From: Treponema sp.
Lineage (GTDB): Bacteria > Spirochaetota > Spirochaetia > Treponematales > Treponemataceae
Length of the DNA: 64,000 nt
Direction of reading: 5' to 3'
Assembly: GCA_016296575.1 (NCBI GenBank)
Contig: JAEDJA010000011.1
Location: 3,636-67,635, forward strand
Of this stretch, positions 23,905-32,342 are shown one piece after another (position 1 is the stretch's first letter; each line of letters opens with the position of its first letter). Under the pieces are notes generated by a model. That model saw only the letters and a program-made list of their open reading frames with translations. It had not been told where the DNA came from and ran no database searches. A program made the position numbers and the translations under genes.

Positions 23905-25894
23905 AACAACACGAATGAATCTTATTGAACTGATGGTTCTTAAACAGGACATTAATTCTGTAATTGAATACCTGGGAAAAAAAGGGTCTTTTCAGTTTCA
24001 GACAACTTCGGAAAAAAAGGCAGCTGAAGAAAATTCAGATGATTATTTGAACCTGGATATACAGTTCTATGAAAAGCTTCTTAAAATCAAAACTTTTTTT
24101 GGAATTGAAACAAGCAGCATTGATCTGAATAAATGTTCTGTTGTAACTGAAGATGATCGTGATGAAGCTGCTAATATTATTTTATCTTATGAAGATTTTC
24201 AGAACCGTCAGAACGTTGCAAAAATTGAACTTGATAAAGTAAAGGATGCTCATAAAGAAGCCCTGGCTTTTTCAAATCTGAAGGTTCCTTATTCTGATCT
24301 GGAACATCTTTCTTTCCTTACAATGAAGATTGGTAAAATTCAGCCTTCAAATTTTGAGGATCTTGTGGATGCTGTTGGTTCAAACGCAATTATCATTGCC
24401 CTTGGTGATGATAAATCCCACATTATGGCCTGTACTTCAAAAAAAGGTCGCTTTGCTCTTGATACAGAACTTAAGAATTTTGGTTTTGTTGAAATGGAAG
24501 TGCCTAAGGATTTTAAAGGTGTTCCTGATGATGTTCTTGAAAGTCTTGAAAAACAGAAGTTTGAAGCTGAAAGAACAATGGATGAGCTTGAAGAAGAAAA
24601 AAAGAATTTTGCTCAAACTCATAAGGCTGTTATTGAAAAGCTTCTTGGTTCATTTACACTTACAGTTCAGATAAACGAAGTTAAATCAAAGCTTGAATCA
24701 ACTGAACTTGTTTATCGAATTACAGGTTGGATTCCATCAAGTGAAAGTGATTCCTACATGACTGAACTTGATTCTGCTACTGAAGGTAGAATTGCTTTCC
24801 GAAAATATGAGCCTTTTGAAGTTCCTTCTGTTCTTGCTGGAAAAGAGCAGGTTCCTGTAAAGCTTACTCACGGAAAGCTTGTTTCAAGTTTTGAACGAAT
24901 GATCTTTTCTTACGGTTCCCCTTTATATGGAACAATTGATCCAACACCATTTGTAGCCTTGTTCTTTACAATTCTCTTTGGCATTATGTTCGGTGATTTG
25001 GGACAGGGGCTTGTTTTCCTTATTCTTGGAATTCTTATGGCTTGTAAGGTTATAAAGGTTGGCGGCTGGAATAAGTTTGCTCCTGTTTTCATGTGTATAG
25101 GTGTTTCTTCATCAATAATGGGACTTCTTACTGGTGAATTCTTTAGTGATGAAACTCTTCTTGAACCATTCAGTTTGTGGGTAACAGGACTTTTTGGTGA
25201 ACCTCATGCACCTATTGTAAAAATGATGCCTTCCAGTGATCCATCATCAGTTAAAGCAATGTTTACAGTATTTGGAGTTGCAGTAGCTATTGGTTTCCTT
25301 ATTAATTCAATTGGACTTGTTATCAATCTTATCAATAATATTATCAGAAAAAAATGGGCTGAGGTTTTCTTTGGAAAAAACGGTCTTGCTGGTACAATTT
25401 TCTTCTGGTATGTGGTAGCACTAGTTATTCGAATCATTGTATTCAAACACTCTATTGCAGCTTATGACTGGGTAATTATTGGAGTTTCACTCTTCTTTGC
25501 TAGTTTTGGAGAACCATTTGAAAGAATAATTGAAGGAAAACGACCTGTTCTTGAAAATGGACTGTTGACTGCTTTAATTTCAGGAATAGTTGAACTTATT
25601 GAAGTAGTTTCCGGTTATCTTTCAAATACAGTAAGCTTTGTTCGTGTAGGTGCATTTGCTCTTGGACATGCTGTTCTAGATTTCCTGTTTTTTACTCTCA
25701 CAGACATGGTTGGCGGATTTGGAAGTCCACAAGGACTTCTTGTTGCAATTTTAGGAAATGCCCTCATTGTTGTACTTGAAGGTATGATCGTTACCATTCA
25801 GGTAATTCGTCTTCAGTACTATGAATTTTTCTCCAAGTTCTTCCACGAAACTGGTAGAGAATTTATTCCGTTTACATTTAGTTGTGAAAACTAA
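23897..25894 (+). CDS. atpI: V/A-type ATPase subunit I (a-subunit)
   Basis: A 665-residue stator subunit. Residues 1-330 form a soluble coiled-coil arm; residues about 340-660 contain seven to eight membrane helices. The conserved Arg that faces the rotor Glu is visible in SNTVSFVRVGAFALGH. The PTPFVALFFTILFGIMFGDLGQG segment is diagnostic of V-type subunit I. The gene overlaps subunit C by 8 nt and is 31 nt before the rotor subunit K. Ion specificity is set jointly with K. Confidence 0.93.
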   Translation: MARTTRMNLIELMVLKQDINSVIEYLGKKGSFQFQTTSEKKAAEENSDDYLNLDIQFYEKLLKIKTFFGIETSSIDLNKCSVVTEDDRDEAANIILSYEDFQNRQNVAKIELDKVKDAHKEALAFSNLKVPYSDLEHLSFLTMKIGKIQPSNFEDLVDAVGSNAIIIALGDDKSHIMACTSKKGRFALDTELKNFGFVEMEVPKDFKGVPDDVLESLEKQKFEAERTMDELEEEKKNFAQTHKAVIEKLLGSFTLTVQINEVKSKLESTELVYRITGWIPSSESDSYMTELDSATEGRIAFRKYEPFEVPSVLAGKEQVPVKLTHGKLVSSFERMIFSYGSPLYGTIDPTPFVALFFTILFGIMFGDLGQGLVFLILGILMACKVIKVGGWNKFAPVFMCIGVSSSIMGLLTGEFFSDETLLEPFSLWVTGLFGEPHAPIVKMMPSSDPSSVKAMFTVFGVAVAIGFLINSIGLVINLINNIIRKKWAEVFFGKNGLAGTIFFWYVVALVIRIIVFKHSIAAYDWVIIGVSLFFASFGEPFERIIEGKRPVLENGLLTALISGIVELIEVVSGYLSNTVSFVRVGAFALGHAVLDFLFFTLTDMVGGFGSPQGLLVAILGNALIVVLEGMIVTIQVIRLQYYEFFSKFFHETGREFIPFTFSCEN

Positions 25895-25925
25895 TTTTGA
25901 TAAAAATATTTTAAGAGGTAGAAAA

Positions 25926-26252
25926 ATGAACAAGAAACTTTTGTGTCTGTTTGTTATCTTCGCAGGTCTTTCACTGACCACACTTTATGCACAGGAAAAA
26001 GCACCTGCTGCTGAAACTGAAGCTGTTGCAGCTACTGCATCAAACTCAGGTCTTAAATATCTTGCCGCAGCTATTGCCGTAGGTGTTGCTTGTATTGCTG
26101 GTGGTATTGCAGTAGGTAAAATCGGGGCTGCTGCTATGGGTGCTATGAGTGAAAATGCAGAACTTTCTGGTAAAGCACTTCCTTTCGTAGGTCTTGCTGA
26201 AGGTATTTGTCTTTGGGGAATGCTTGTTGGTGTTCTTATTCTGATTTTGTAG
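25926..26252 (+). CDS. atpK: V/A-type ATPase rotor subunit K (proteolipid)
   Basis: A 108-residue proteolipid. The ATG at 25926, after an AGAGG site, gives a signal-peptide-like N-terminus (MNKKLLCLFVIFAGLS, possible cut near LYAQ), as in the Thermus homologue. Two rotor helices follow: about 40-68 and 78-106. The ion-carrying Glu is in GLAEGICLWG. The Gln of the first helix and the Ser/Thr next to Glu that mark sodium-binding rotors are Val and Gly here, so proton coupling is suggested. A single hairpin, not the duplicated four-helix form. Confidence 0.9.
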   Translation: MNKKLLCLFVIFAGLSLTTLYAQEKAPAAETEAVAATASNSGLKYLAAAIAVGVACIAGGIAVGKIGAAAMGAMSENAELSGKALPFVGLAEGICLWGMLVGVLILIL

Positions 26253-26262
26253 ATTTACTCAA

Positions 26263-26595
26263 TTGAAATTTTTTGTAATTGGTGAACGGGAGATTGTTCT
26301 AGCCTTCAAACTTGTTGGAGTTGACGGTATTGTTGCTCAGGGAAGAGAAGAAGTGCTGGATGCTTTTAATCGTGTTACTGGTAAAGGTGGACACCTGGGA
26401 GTTCCTGTTGATGAACTTCCTCGTGTTCTAATCCTTACGGAAGATGCAGCCGGAACCATTGAAAACGAAGAAATCGCCTGGCAGAAAACAGGAAAATATC
26501 CTCTAATAGTTGAAGTACCGTGGTTGAGCGGTCATGTGCAGGGCAGAAAAACTTTGTCTGAAGCAATTCGTGAAGCTGTTGGTGTTCAAGTTTAA
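26263..26595 (+). CDS. V/A-type ATPase subunit F
   Basis: A 110-residue central-stalk subunit with the family opening KFFVIGEREIVLAFKLVGVDGI and the TEDAAGTIENE..W and PLIVEVP segments. The start codon is TTG at 26263: the first residues match the family start exactly, no ATG is available, and no clear ribosome site is present, so translation probably depends on readout from atpK 10 nt upstream. Weak initiation would suit a single-copy subunit beside the multi-copy rotor. Confidence 0.9.
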   Translation: MKFFVIGEREIVLAFKLVGVDGIVAQGREEVLDAFNRVTGKGGHLGVPVDELPRVLILTEDAAGTIENEEIAWQKTGKYPLIVEVPWLSGHVQGRKTLSEAIREAVGVQV

Positions 26596-26612
26596 TTAAC
26601 AGGTATCAAAAA

Positions 26613-27257
26613 ATGGAAGAATTAAGATCTACTGAAATTCTGGACAAAGAGATTCAGGTTTCAGCACGCAAAAAAGCCGAAAGAATCCTTGCAAAAGCTG
26701 ATGAAGATTGTAAGGTTTTAGAAAACTCAGTTTTTGAACGAGTTGAGAAGGCTAAAAATGAAGTGGAAGCTCTTTTTGCACATAAGCTTGATGCAATAAA
26801 AAAAGACTCTGAAGCTTCTATTCCTTTGGAAAAACAGCGATTACTGGTTTCATTTATTCAGAATGAAATCGTAAAACATATAAATGAATACCTTGTGTCC
26901 TTGGGTGAAGATAAACGTATGGAACTGGTTCTTAAAAAATCCGGTGATGTATTTAATCGTCTTGAAGAAGGTACAAAAATTAATGCCTTTGTTTATGGTT
27001 TTGATTTAAATAAGACTGAAAAGGTATTGAAAAAACTTTTGGGAGCAAAGCTTTCTAAAGTTGAAGAAACTGTATTTGGAAAAGCTGCTCTTGAAGATAG
27101 TGAAATTGACCTTAAAGAAGGAATTATTCTTGTTACAGAAGATTCAAAAATTAAGATTCGATTTACTTTAAGTGAAGTAATAAATGGAATTCTTGATAAA
27201 TATCGTGAAGAAATGAAAGACGCACTTTTTGGTGATGTTTTTGGGAGTGTAAAATGA
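26613..27257 (+). CDS. atpE: V/A-type ATPase subunit E
   Basis: A 214-residue peripheral-stalk subunit. The first 100 residues are a charged coiled coil ([20 protein letters not shown]) and the C-terminal 100 a small globular domain containing [20 protein letters not shown], the family pattern. It would pair with the short helical subunit at 22577. The stop overlaps the ATG of subunit A by 4 nt (ATGA), and it is 17 nt after subunit F. Confidence 0.9.
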   Translation: MEELRSTEILDKEIQVSARKKAERILAKADEDCKVLENSVFERVEKAKNEVEALFAHKLDAIKKDSEASIPLEKQRLLVSFIQNEIVKHINEYLVSLGEDKRMELVLKKSGDVFNRLEEGTKINAFVYGFDLNKTEKVLKKLLGAKLSKVEETVFGKAALEDSEIDLKEGIILVTEDSKIKIRFTLSEVINGILDKYREEMKDALFGDVFGSVK

Positions 27258-29011
27258 TTGAAGGAAAAATTACCCGAGTTTCAGGACCAATCGTTTATGC
27301 TTCAGGTCTTGATGGAGCAGGTCTTTACGACGTAGTAAATGTTGGAAAATCTAATCTTATTGGTGAGATTATCCGTCAGAATCAAGGAAATGCAACTATT
27401 CAGGTTTATGAAGATGACACAGGTATGGAAATTGGTGAAAAGATTGTCTGTACCGAACGTCCTTTGTCTTTAAGATTAGGTCCTGGAGTTGTAGGAAATA
27501 TTTATGATGGTATTCAGCGTCCACTTCAGACAATGTACGAACAGGGTGGTGCATTTCTTTTGCCTGGACAGCGTGCTGAACCACTTGATACAAAAAAACA
27601 GTGGGATTTTGTTACTGCAGAAGGTATTGAAAAAGGATGTGCAATAGCTCCAGGTATGGTTTTGGGTACTGTAAAAGAAACTGAATCAATTACCCAGAGC
27701 ATTATGGTTCCTCCAACTATCCGTGGTCGTACCTTAAAAACCTTCAAAGGTGATGGTTCATATACTGTTGATGACGTAATTGCAACTACTGAACTTGATG
27801 AAGATATTTGTCTTTCTCAGTATTGGCCTGTTCGTAAACCTAGACCATATGCACAAAAACTTTCAGTAAGTGAACCTCTTATTACAGGTCAGCGTGTTAT
27901 TGATGTTTTCTTTCCTCTTTCTAAGGGTGGTACCGCTGCAATTCCTGGTGGTTTTGGTACAGGAAAAACTATGACTCAGCATGCCGTTGCAAAATGGTGT
28001 GATGCTGATCTTATTGTTTACATTGGTTGTGGTGAACGTGGTAATGAAATGACAGAAGTTCTTTCAGAATTTCCTGAGCTTATTGACCCACGTACTGGTC
28101 GTTCAATTATGGAAAGAACTATTCTCATTGCCAATACATCAAATATGCCTGTAGCGGCTCGTGAAGTTTCTCTTTATTCTGGAATTACTCTTGCTGAATA
28201 CTTCCGTGATATGGGAATGCATGTTGCTATCATGGCTGATTCTACATCCCGATGGGCAGAAGCTTTACGTGAACTTTCTGGTCGAATGGAAGAAATGCCT
28301 GCTGAAGAAGGATTCCCAGCCTATCTTCCAACTCGTCTTGCATCATTTTATGAACGTGCCGGGCGAATTAGTGCACTTTGTCATAGAGAAGGTTCTGTTT
28401 CGATTATTGGTGCTGTTTCGCCTCCAGGTGGAGATTTTTCTGAACCAGTTACTCAGCATACAAAACGATTTATCCGCTGTTTCTGGGCTTTGGACCGTGA
28501 ACTCGCTAATGCACGACATTATCCAGCTATTGGATGGATTGAATCTTATTCTGAATATGCTGATGAAGTTCGAGACTGGTGGGAAGTTCATAATCCTCTT
28601 TGGTCTCAGCTTAGACAGGAAGCACTTGATCTTCTTAAAACAGAACAGCGTCTTGAACAGATTGTTCGCCTTATTGGACCAGATGCACTTCCTGACAGTG
28701 AACGTCTTGTTCTTAAAGTTGCAGAAATGATTAAAAACGGTTTCTTGCAGCAGAATGCATACGATGATATTGATAAATACTGTTCTATCGAAAAACAGAT
28801 TACAATTCTTGAACTTATCATGGAATATTACAAACGTGCCCTGAATGTAATCAAGAATGGTGGTCTTTTAAGCAAGGTTGTTTCACTTCCTGTTTGTGAT
28901 GAACTGGTACGAATCAAAATGCTGTATAAAAACGAAGATGTTGCCAAACTTGAAGACATCAGAACCAGGTTGGATGTTCAGATTGGTGAACTTGAAGTAT
29001 TGATGAACTAA
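27254..29011 (+). CDS. atpA: V/A-type ATPase catalytic subunit A
   Basis: A 585-residue catalytic ATPase subunit. Walker A is GGFGTGKT, with the V-type insert region before it (about 110-200), Walker B around [35 protein letters not shown] and the catalytic Glu in GERGNEM. Length and the non-homologous insert distinguish it from F-type beta. It overlaps subunit E by 4 nt and is followed by B after 24 nt. Identification is firm. Confidence 0.97.
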   Translation: MIEGKITRVSGPIVYASGLDGAGLYDVVNVGKSNLIGEIIRQNQGNATIQVYEDDTGMEIGEKIVCTERPLSLRLGPGVVGNIYDGIQRPLQTMYEQGGAFLLPGQRAEPLDTKKQWDFVTAEGIEKGCAIAPGMVLGTVKETESITQSIMVPPTIRGRTLKTFKGDGSYTVDDVIATTELDEDICLSQYWPVRKPRPYAQKLSVSEPLITGQRVIDVFFPLSKGGTAAIPGGFGTGKTMTQHAVAKWCDADLIVYIGCGERGNEMTEVLSEFPELIDPRTGRSIMERTILIANTSNMPVAAREVSLYSGITLAEYFRDMGMHVAIMADSTSRWAEALRELSGRMEEMPAEEGFPAYLPTRLASFYERAGRISALCHREGSVSIIGAVSPPGGDFSEPVTQHTKRFIRCFWALDRELANARHYPAIGWIESYSEYADEVRDWWEVHNPLWSQLRQEALDLLKTEQRLEQIVRLIGPDALPDSERLVLKVAEMIKNGFLQQNAYDDIDKYCSIEKQITILELIMEYYKRALNVIKNGGLLSKVVSLPVCDELVRIKMLYKNEDVAKLEDIRTRLDVQIGELEVLMN

Positions 29012-29035
29012 CTTCATAACTGAAGGATTTATAGA

Positions 29036-30415
29036 ATGAAAGGTATTGAAAGTAAAGGTGTTACATCTGTTGACGGACCAATTGTTGTTCTTAAAAGAAC
29101 TGAAAAAGTTTTTTACGGAGAAACAGTTTGTGTTCGTGACAGAACCGGTGAAAAACGTATCGGCCGTGTTGTTGATGTAAGTGAAACTGCTGTTGTTGTA
29201 CAGATCTTTGGTAATACAACCGGTCTTGATATTGATGACACAACCTTTGAATTTTTGGACGAGCCTCTAGAACTTCGTGTAGGTGAAGATTTATTGGGGC
29301 GAATTTTCAACGGTCTTGGTGAACCAATTGACGGTTTTCCAAAGATTATCTCTTCCAAAAAATTGAATGTAAACGGAAATCCAATCAATCCTTACGCACG
29401 TATTTACCCTCGTGACTTTATTCAGACTGGTATTTCTGCTATTGATGGAATGAACTCTCTTGTTCGCGGACAGAAGCTTCCTATTTTCTCTGGGAATGGT
29501 CTTCCTCACAATAAACTTGCAGCTCAGATTATCCGCCAGGCAAAATTGCGTAATTCCGACGAACAGTTTGTTATGGTTTTTGCCGGAATGGGTATTAAAT
29601 ATGACGTTGCAAAATTCTTCGTTGATACCTTTGAAGAGTCTGGTGTTCTTTCAAAAGTAGTTATGTTCCAGTCTCTGGCAGATGCGCCTTCTATTGAACG
29701 AATCATTACTCCACGCTGTGCCTTAACTGCAGCTGAATATCTTGCTTTTGAAAAAGGATATCATGTTCTTGTTGTAATGACAGATATGACTAACTACTGT
29801 GAAGCGCTTCGTGAAATTTCAACAACTCGGGGTGAAGTTCCAGGTCGTAAAGGCTATCCTGGATATCTTTATTCTGATCTTGCAGAGCTTTACGAAAGAG
29901 CTGGAAAAATAAAGGGTAGTGAAGGTTCTATTACACAGATTCCAATTCTTACTATGCCAAACGATGATATTTCACATCCTATTCCTGACCTTACAGGTTA
30001 TATTACAGAGGGGCAGATTGTACTTGATCGTGGACTTTCACAAAAAGGACTTTATCCTCCTGTAGGTGAGCTTTCATCTCTTTCACGACTTATGAAAGAC
30101 GGTATTGGTCCTGATATGACTCGTGATGACCATGCTAACGTTTCTGCCCAGCTTTTTGCTTCCTATTCAAAAGTTAAAGCTATTCGAAATCTTGCAGCAA
30201 TTATTGGTGAAGAAGAGCTTTCTGAACTGGACCGGGAATACCTTAAATTCGGTGAAAGATTTGAAAACGAGTTCCTTTGCCAGGGTGAATACGAAGACCG
30301 AACAATTGAAGAAACTCTTGCTATTGGTTGGCGTGTTCTTTCTGAGCTTCCAAGAACTGAACTGTTCCGAATTAAACCGGAATTAATTGATAAATATATG
30401 GAATCAGCTGAGTAA
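29036..30415 (+). CDS. atpB: V/A-type ATPase regulatory subunit B
   Basis: A 459-residue non-catalytic nucleotide-binding subunit. It carries the B-type signatures [17 protein letters not shown] in place of a functional P-loop, FAGMGIKYD, and [18 protein letters not shown]. It pairs with subunit A in the hexameric head. It is 24 nt after A and 2 nt before D. Identification is firm. Confidence 0.97.
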   Translation: MKGIESKGVTSVDGPIVVLKRTEKVFYGETVCVRDRTGEKRIGRVVDVSETAVVVQIFGNTTGLDIDDTTFEFLDEPLELRVGEDLLGRIFNGLGEPIDGFPKIISSKKLNVNGNPINPYARIYPRDFIQTGISAIDGMNSLVRGQKLPIFSGNGLPHNKLAAQIIRQAKLRNSDEQFVMVFAGMGIKYDVAKFFVDTFEESGVLSKVVMFQSLADAPSIERIITPRCALTAAEYLAFEKGYHVLVVMTDMTNYCEALREISTTRGEVPGRKGYPGYLYSDLAELYERAGKIKGSEGSITQIPILTMPNDDISHPIPDLTGYITEGQIVLDRGLSQKGLYPPVGELSSLSRLMKDGIGPDMTRDDHANVSAQLFASYSKVKAIRNLAAIIGEEELSELDREYLKFGERFENEFLCQGEYEDRTIEETLAIGWRVLSELPRTELFRIKPELIDKYMESAE

Positions 30416-30417
30416 GT

Positions 30418-31041
30418 ATGGCTAAGCTAAACATTGCACCAACAAAATCCAATCTTCTCGAAATGAAAAGCCAGCTGGCAGTTTCTACCAATGGTTATGA
30501 GCTTCTAGAAGAAAAACGTGAAATCCTTGTGCGTGAACTTATGCATATGGTAGATAAAGTAAAGGTTCTGGAAGGTGACATTGAAAAAGTTATAGGTCGA
30601 GCTTATCCTGCATTTAAAAGTATGCTTATGAGCGATGGATCTGACCAAATTGAACGAATCAGTCATGCAGTTCATTATGAATTTGGAATGACTGAAAAAA
30701 CAGTTACAATTGGTGGTATGCCATTTCAGACCCTTGATGTTGAACTTCCTAAAAAAGAACTTTTCTATTCTTTTGTTGAAACTTATGCAAATACAGACGC
30801 CACAATTACTCAGTTTTTTGAATTATTATCTCTGCTTACTCAAATGGCAAGTATTAGAACCATTGTCTGGCGCCTGGCAGATGAAGTAAAAAGAACCCAG
30901 CGACGTGTAAATGCCCTGGATAAAATGATTATTCCACAGACTAAAGAAACAGCTTCTTATATTGAAGGTGTACTTGAAGAACGTGAACGTGAAAATGTTT
31001 TCGTTCTTAAGGCTCTAAAAAAGAAGAACGGATCAAAATAA
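30418..31041 (+). CDS. atpD: V/A-type ATPase subunit D
   Basis: A 207-residue antiparallel coiled-coil central shaft. The start LNIAPTKSNLLEMKSQLAVSTNGYELLEEKREILVREL and the end RRVNALDKMIIPQTKETASYIEGVLEERERENVFVLKALKKK are the classic family ends. It closes the ATPase genes; the following 55 nt are AT-rich without a clear terminator, so read-through into the stress-protein gene is possible. Confidence 0.95.
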   Translation: MAKLNIAPTKSNLLEMKSQLAVSTNGYELLEEKREILVRELMHMVDKVKVLEGDIEKVIGRAYPAFKSMLMSDGSDQIERISHAVHYEFGMTEKTVTIGGMPFQTLDVELPKKELFYSFVETYANTDATITQFFELLSLLTQMASIRTIVWRLADEVKRTQRRVNALDKMIIPQTKETASYIEGVLEERERENVFVLKALKKKNGSK

Positions 31042-31096
31042 TTTGATTTTTTAATTTTATCATACTATATTTTAATAAGGGGTGATTTATAAAAGT

Positions 31097-31576
31097 ATGA
31101 AAGGTCTGTTCAAAAAAATTGTTGTTGCTGTCAACGGTCATGAAAGCTCGATTCATGCGGCTATGTATGCAATTCTTATGGCAAAAACTTACAACCTTGA
31201 CCTTAAAGCCGTTTATGTTGTAGATACTGCTACAATTAAATATCTTTCAATGAATCATTTCCTGATTTCTGAGGAAAGTCTTTCTTACGAAGAAAAGCTT
31301 AAAGCTGATGGTGAAAAATATCTTAAATATGTTGAACGTCTTGCACAGATCAAAGGCGTAAGGATACAGACTGAACTTAGAAGTGGTGGAATCTTTTCCG
31401 AAGTTGTTAAAGTCTGTGAAGAATATAAAGCTGATTTGCTGCTTCTTGGTGGACATGAAAATAAAAATGGTAAAAAGAATATTATTTCCGAAAAAGAAAG
31501 TGATATTCTTTCCAATTCAAAGATTCCTGTAATGTTTGTAAAAAACGAAAATATAGAAAAACTGTTCAAATTGTAG
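31097..31576 (+). CDS. Universal stress protein family (UspA)
   Basis: A 159-residue UspA-fold protein: KKIVVAVNGHESSIHAAMYAILMAKTYNLDLKAVYVVD at the start, then ADLLLLGGHENKNGK near 120 and IPVMFVKN at the end. The ATP-binding G-2x-G-9x-G(S/T) loop is not intact (GGHENKNGKKN), so it is probably a non-ATP-binding member. I chose the ATG at 31097, placed after an AAGGGG site; a GTG five codons earlier is possible. It is 6 nt before the J-domain gene, suggesting a stress-related pair. Confidence 0.85.
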   Translation: MKGLFKKIVVAVNGHESSIHAAMYAILMAKTYNLDLKAVYVVDTATIKYLSMNHFLISEESLSYEEKLKADGEKYLKYVERLAQIKGVRIQTELRSGGIFSEVVKVCEEYKADLLLLGGHENKNGKKNIISEKESDILSNSKIPVMFVKNENIEKLFKL

Positions 31577-31582
31577 GAAATA

Positions 31583-32338
31583 ATGGAAAACTGCTATCAG
31601 ATTCTTGGTGTATCTGTTCATGCATCTTTAAGTGAAATCAAACACGCCTATAGAGAACTTGCCAAACAATATCATCCTGACTCAAGTGGAAATCAAGATC
31701 CAAAACTTGCTGAAAAATTTGACCGAATTACTCAGGCTTACCGTGTTCTTTCTGATCAGCGTCAACGTCAGATTTTTGATGATTCTTTTTTTAATCATTT
31801 TAGGCGAAGCTCTGTAAAAGGTGAAAGCTTTGATTACCGAAAATGGCTTATAGAAAGAAATGATGATGAATCCTGGGCAAAATTGATTATTCTTGACCTT
31901 ATGCGTGGCCGCGAAGATGAAGCCTGTGCAGAATTTAAGAAAATTCAGAGTGAAAGAAATTCATTTAAACTAAAAGATTGGTTTACTCGGGAAGATTTTA
32001 TGGATTACGGTTATATTTTAAGTGAAGAGCTTGTAATCCGGGGTGAATACTACGATGCATTTTTGCTTTTGGAACAGGTTATTCTTATGGAAAAAAGCTA
32101 CAGTTATTTCGGGCTTTTCTTTCCTGAAGTAATTTCCTTTGTCCAGAACATTGTTATGCACAATATTTTTACAATTGTAAATGATGAACTTGCCCTTGAC
32201 GTTTTTGAACGTACCCTGGATCTTGAACTTGGAAATGATATTGATCGTTTCTGTCTGCAAAAAATGGCATTAATCTATCGTCAGATGGGAGATACTTACA
32301 CAGCAGCAGTTTGTGAGGAAGAAGCTTCAAAAATTTAG
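31583..32338 (+). CDS. J-domain (DnaJ-like) protein
   Basis: A 251-residue protein with an N-terminal J-domain (1-68) including the HPD motif at 31-33 (KQYHPDSSG), needed to stimulate an Hsp70. There is no Gly/Phe region, zinc domain or standard C-terminal client-binding domain; the rest (70-251) is helical and may have TPR-like pairs. So it is a specialised DnaK partner and not the main DnaJ. It follows the universal stress protein by 6 nt and ends 4 nt from the convergent histidine kinase gene. Confidence 0.88.
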   Translation: MENCYQILGVSVHASLSEIKHAYRELAKQYHPDSSGNQDPKLAEKFDRITQAYRVLSDQRQRQIFDDSFFNHFRRSSVKGESFDYRKWLIERNDDESWAKLIILDLMRGREDEACAEFKKIQSERNSFKLKDWFTREDFMDYGYILSEELVIRGEYYDAFLLLEQVILMEKSYSYFGLFFPEVISFVQNIVMHNIFTIVNDELALDVFERTLDLELGNDIDRFCLQKMALIYRQMGDTYTAAVCEEEASKI

Positions 32339-32342
32339 ATGT

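Noticed and set aside
28161..28730. 189-codon frame inside atpA in another frame
   Set aside because: Leu/Phe/Val-rich out-of-frame reading of a conserved gene, no start signal.
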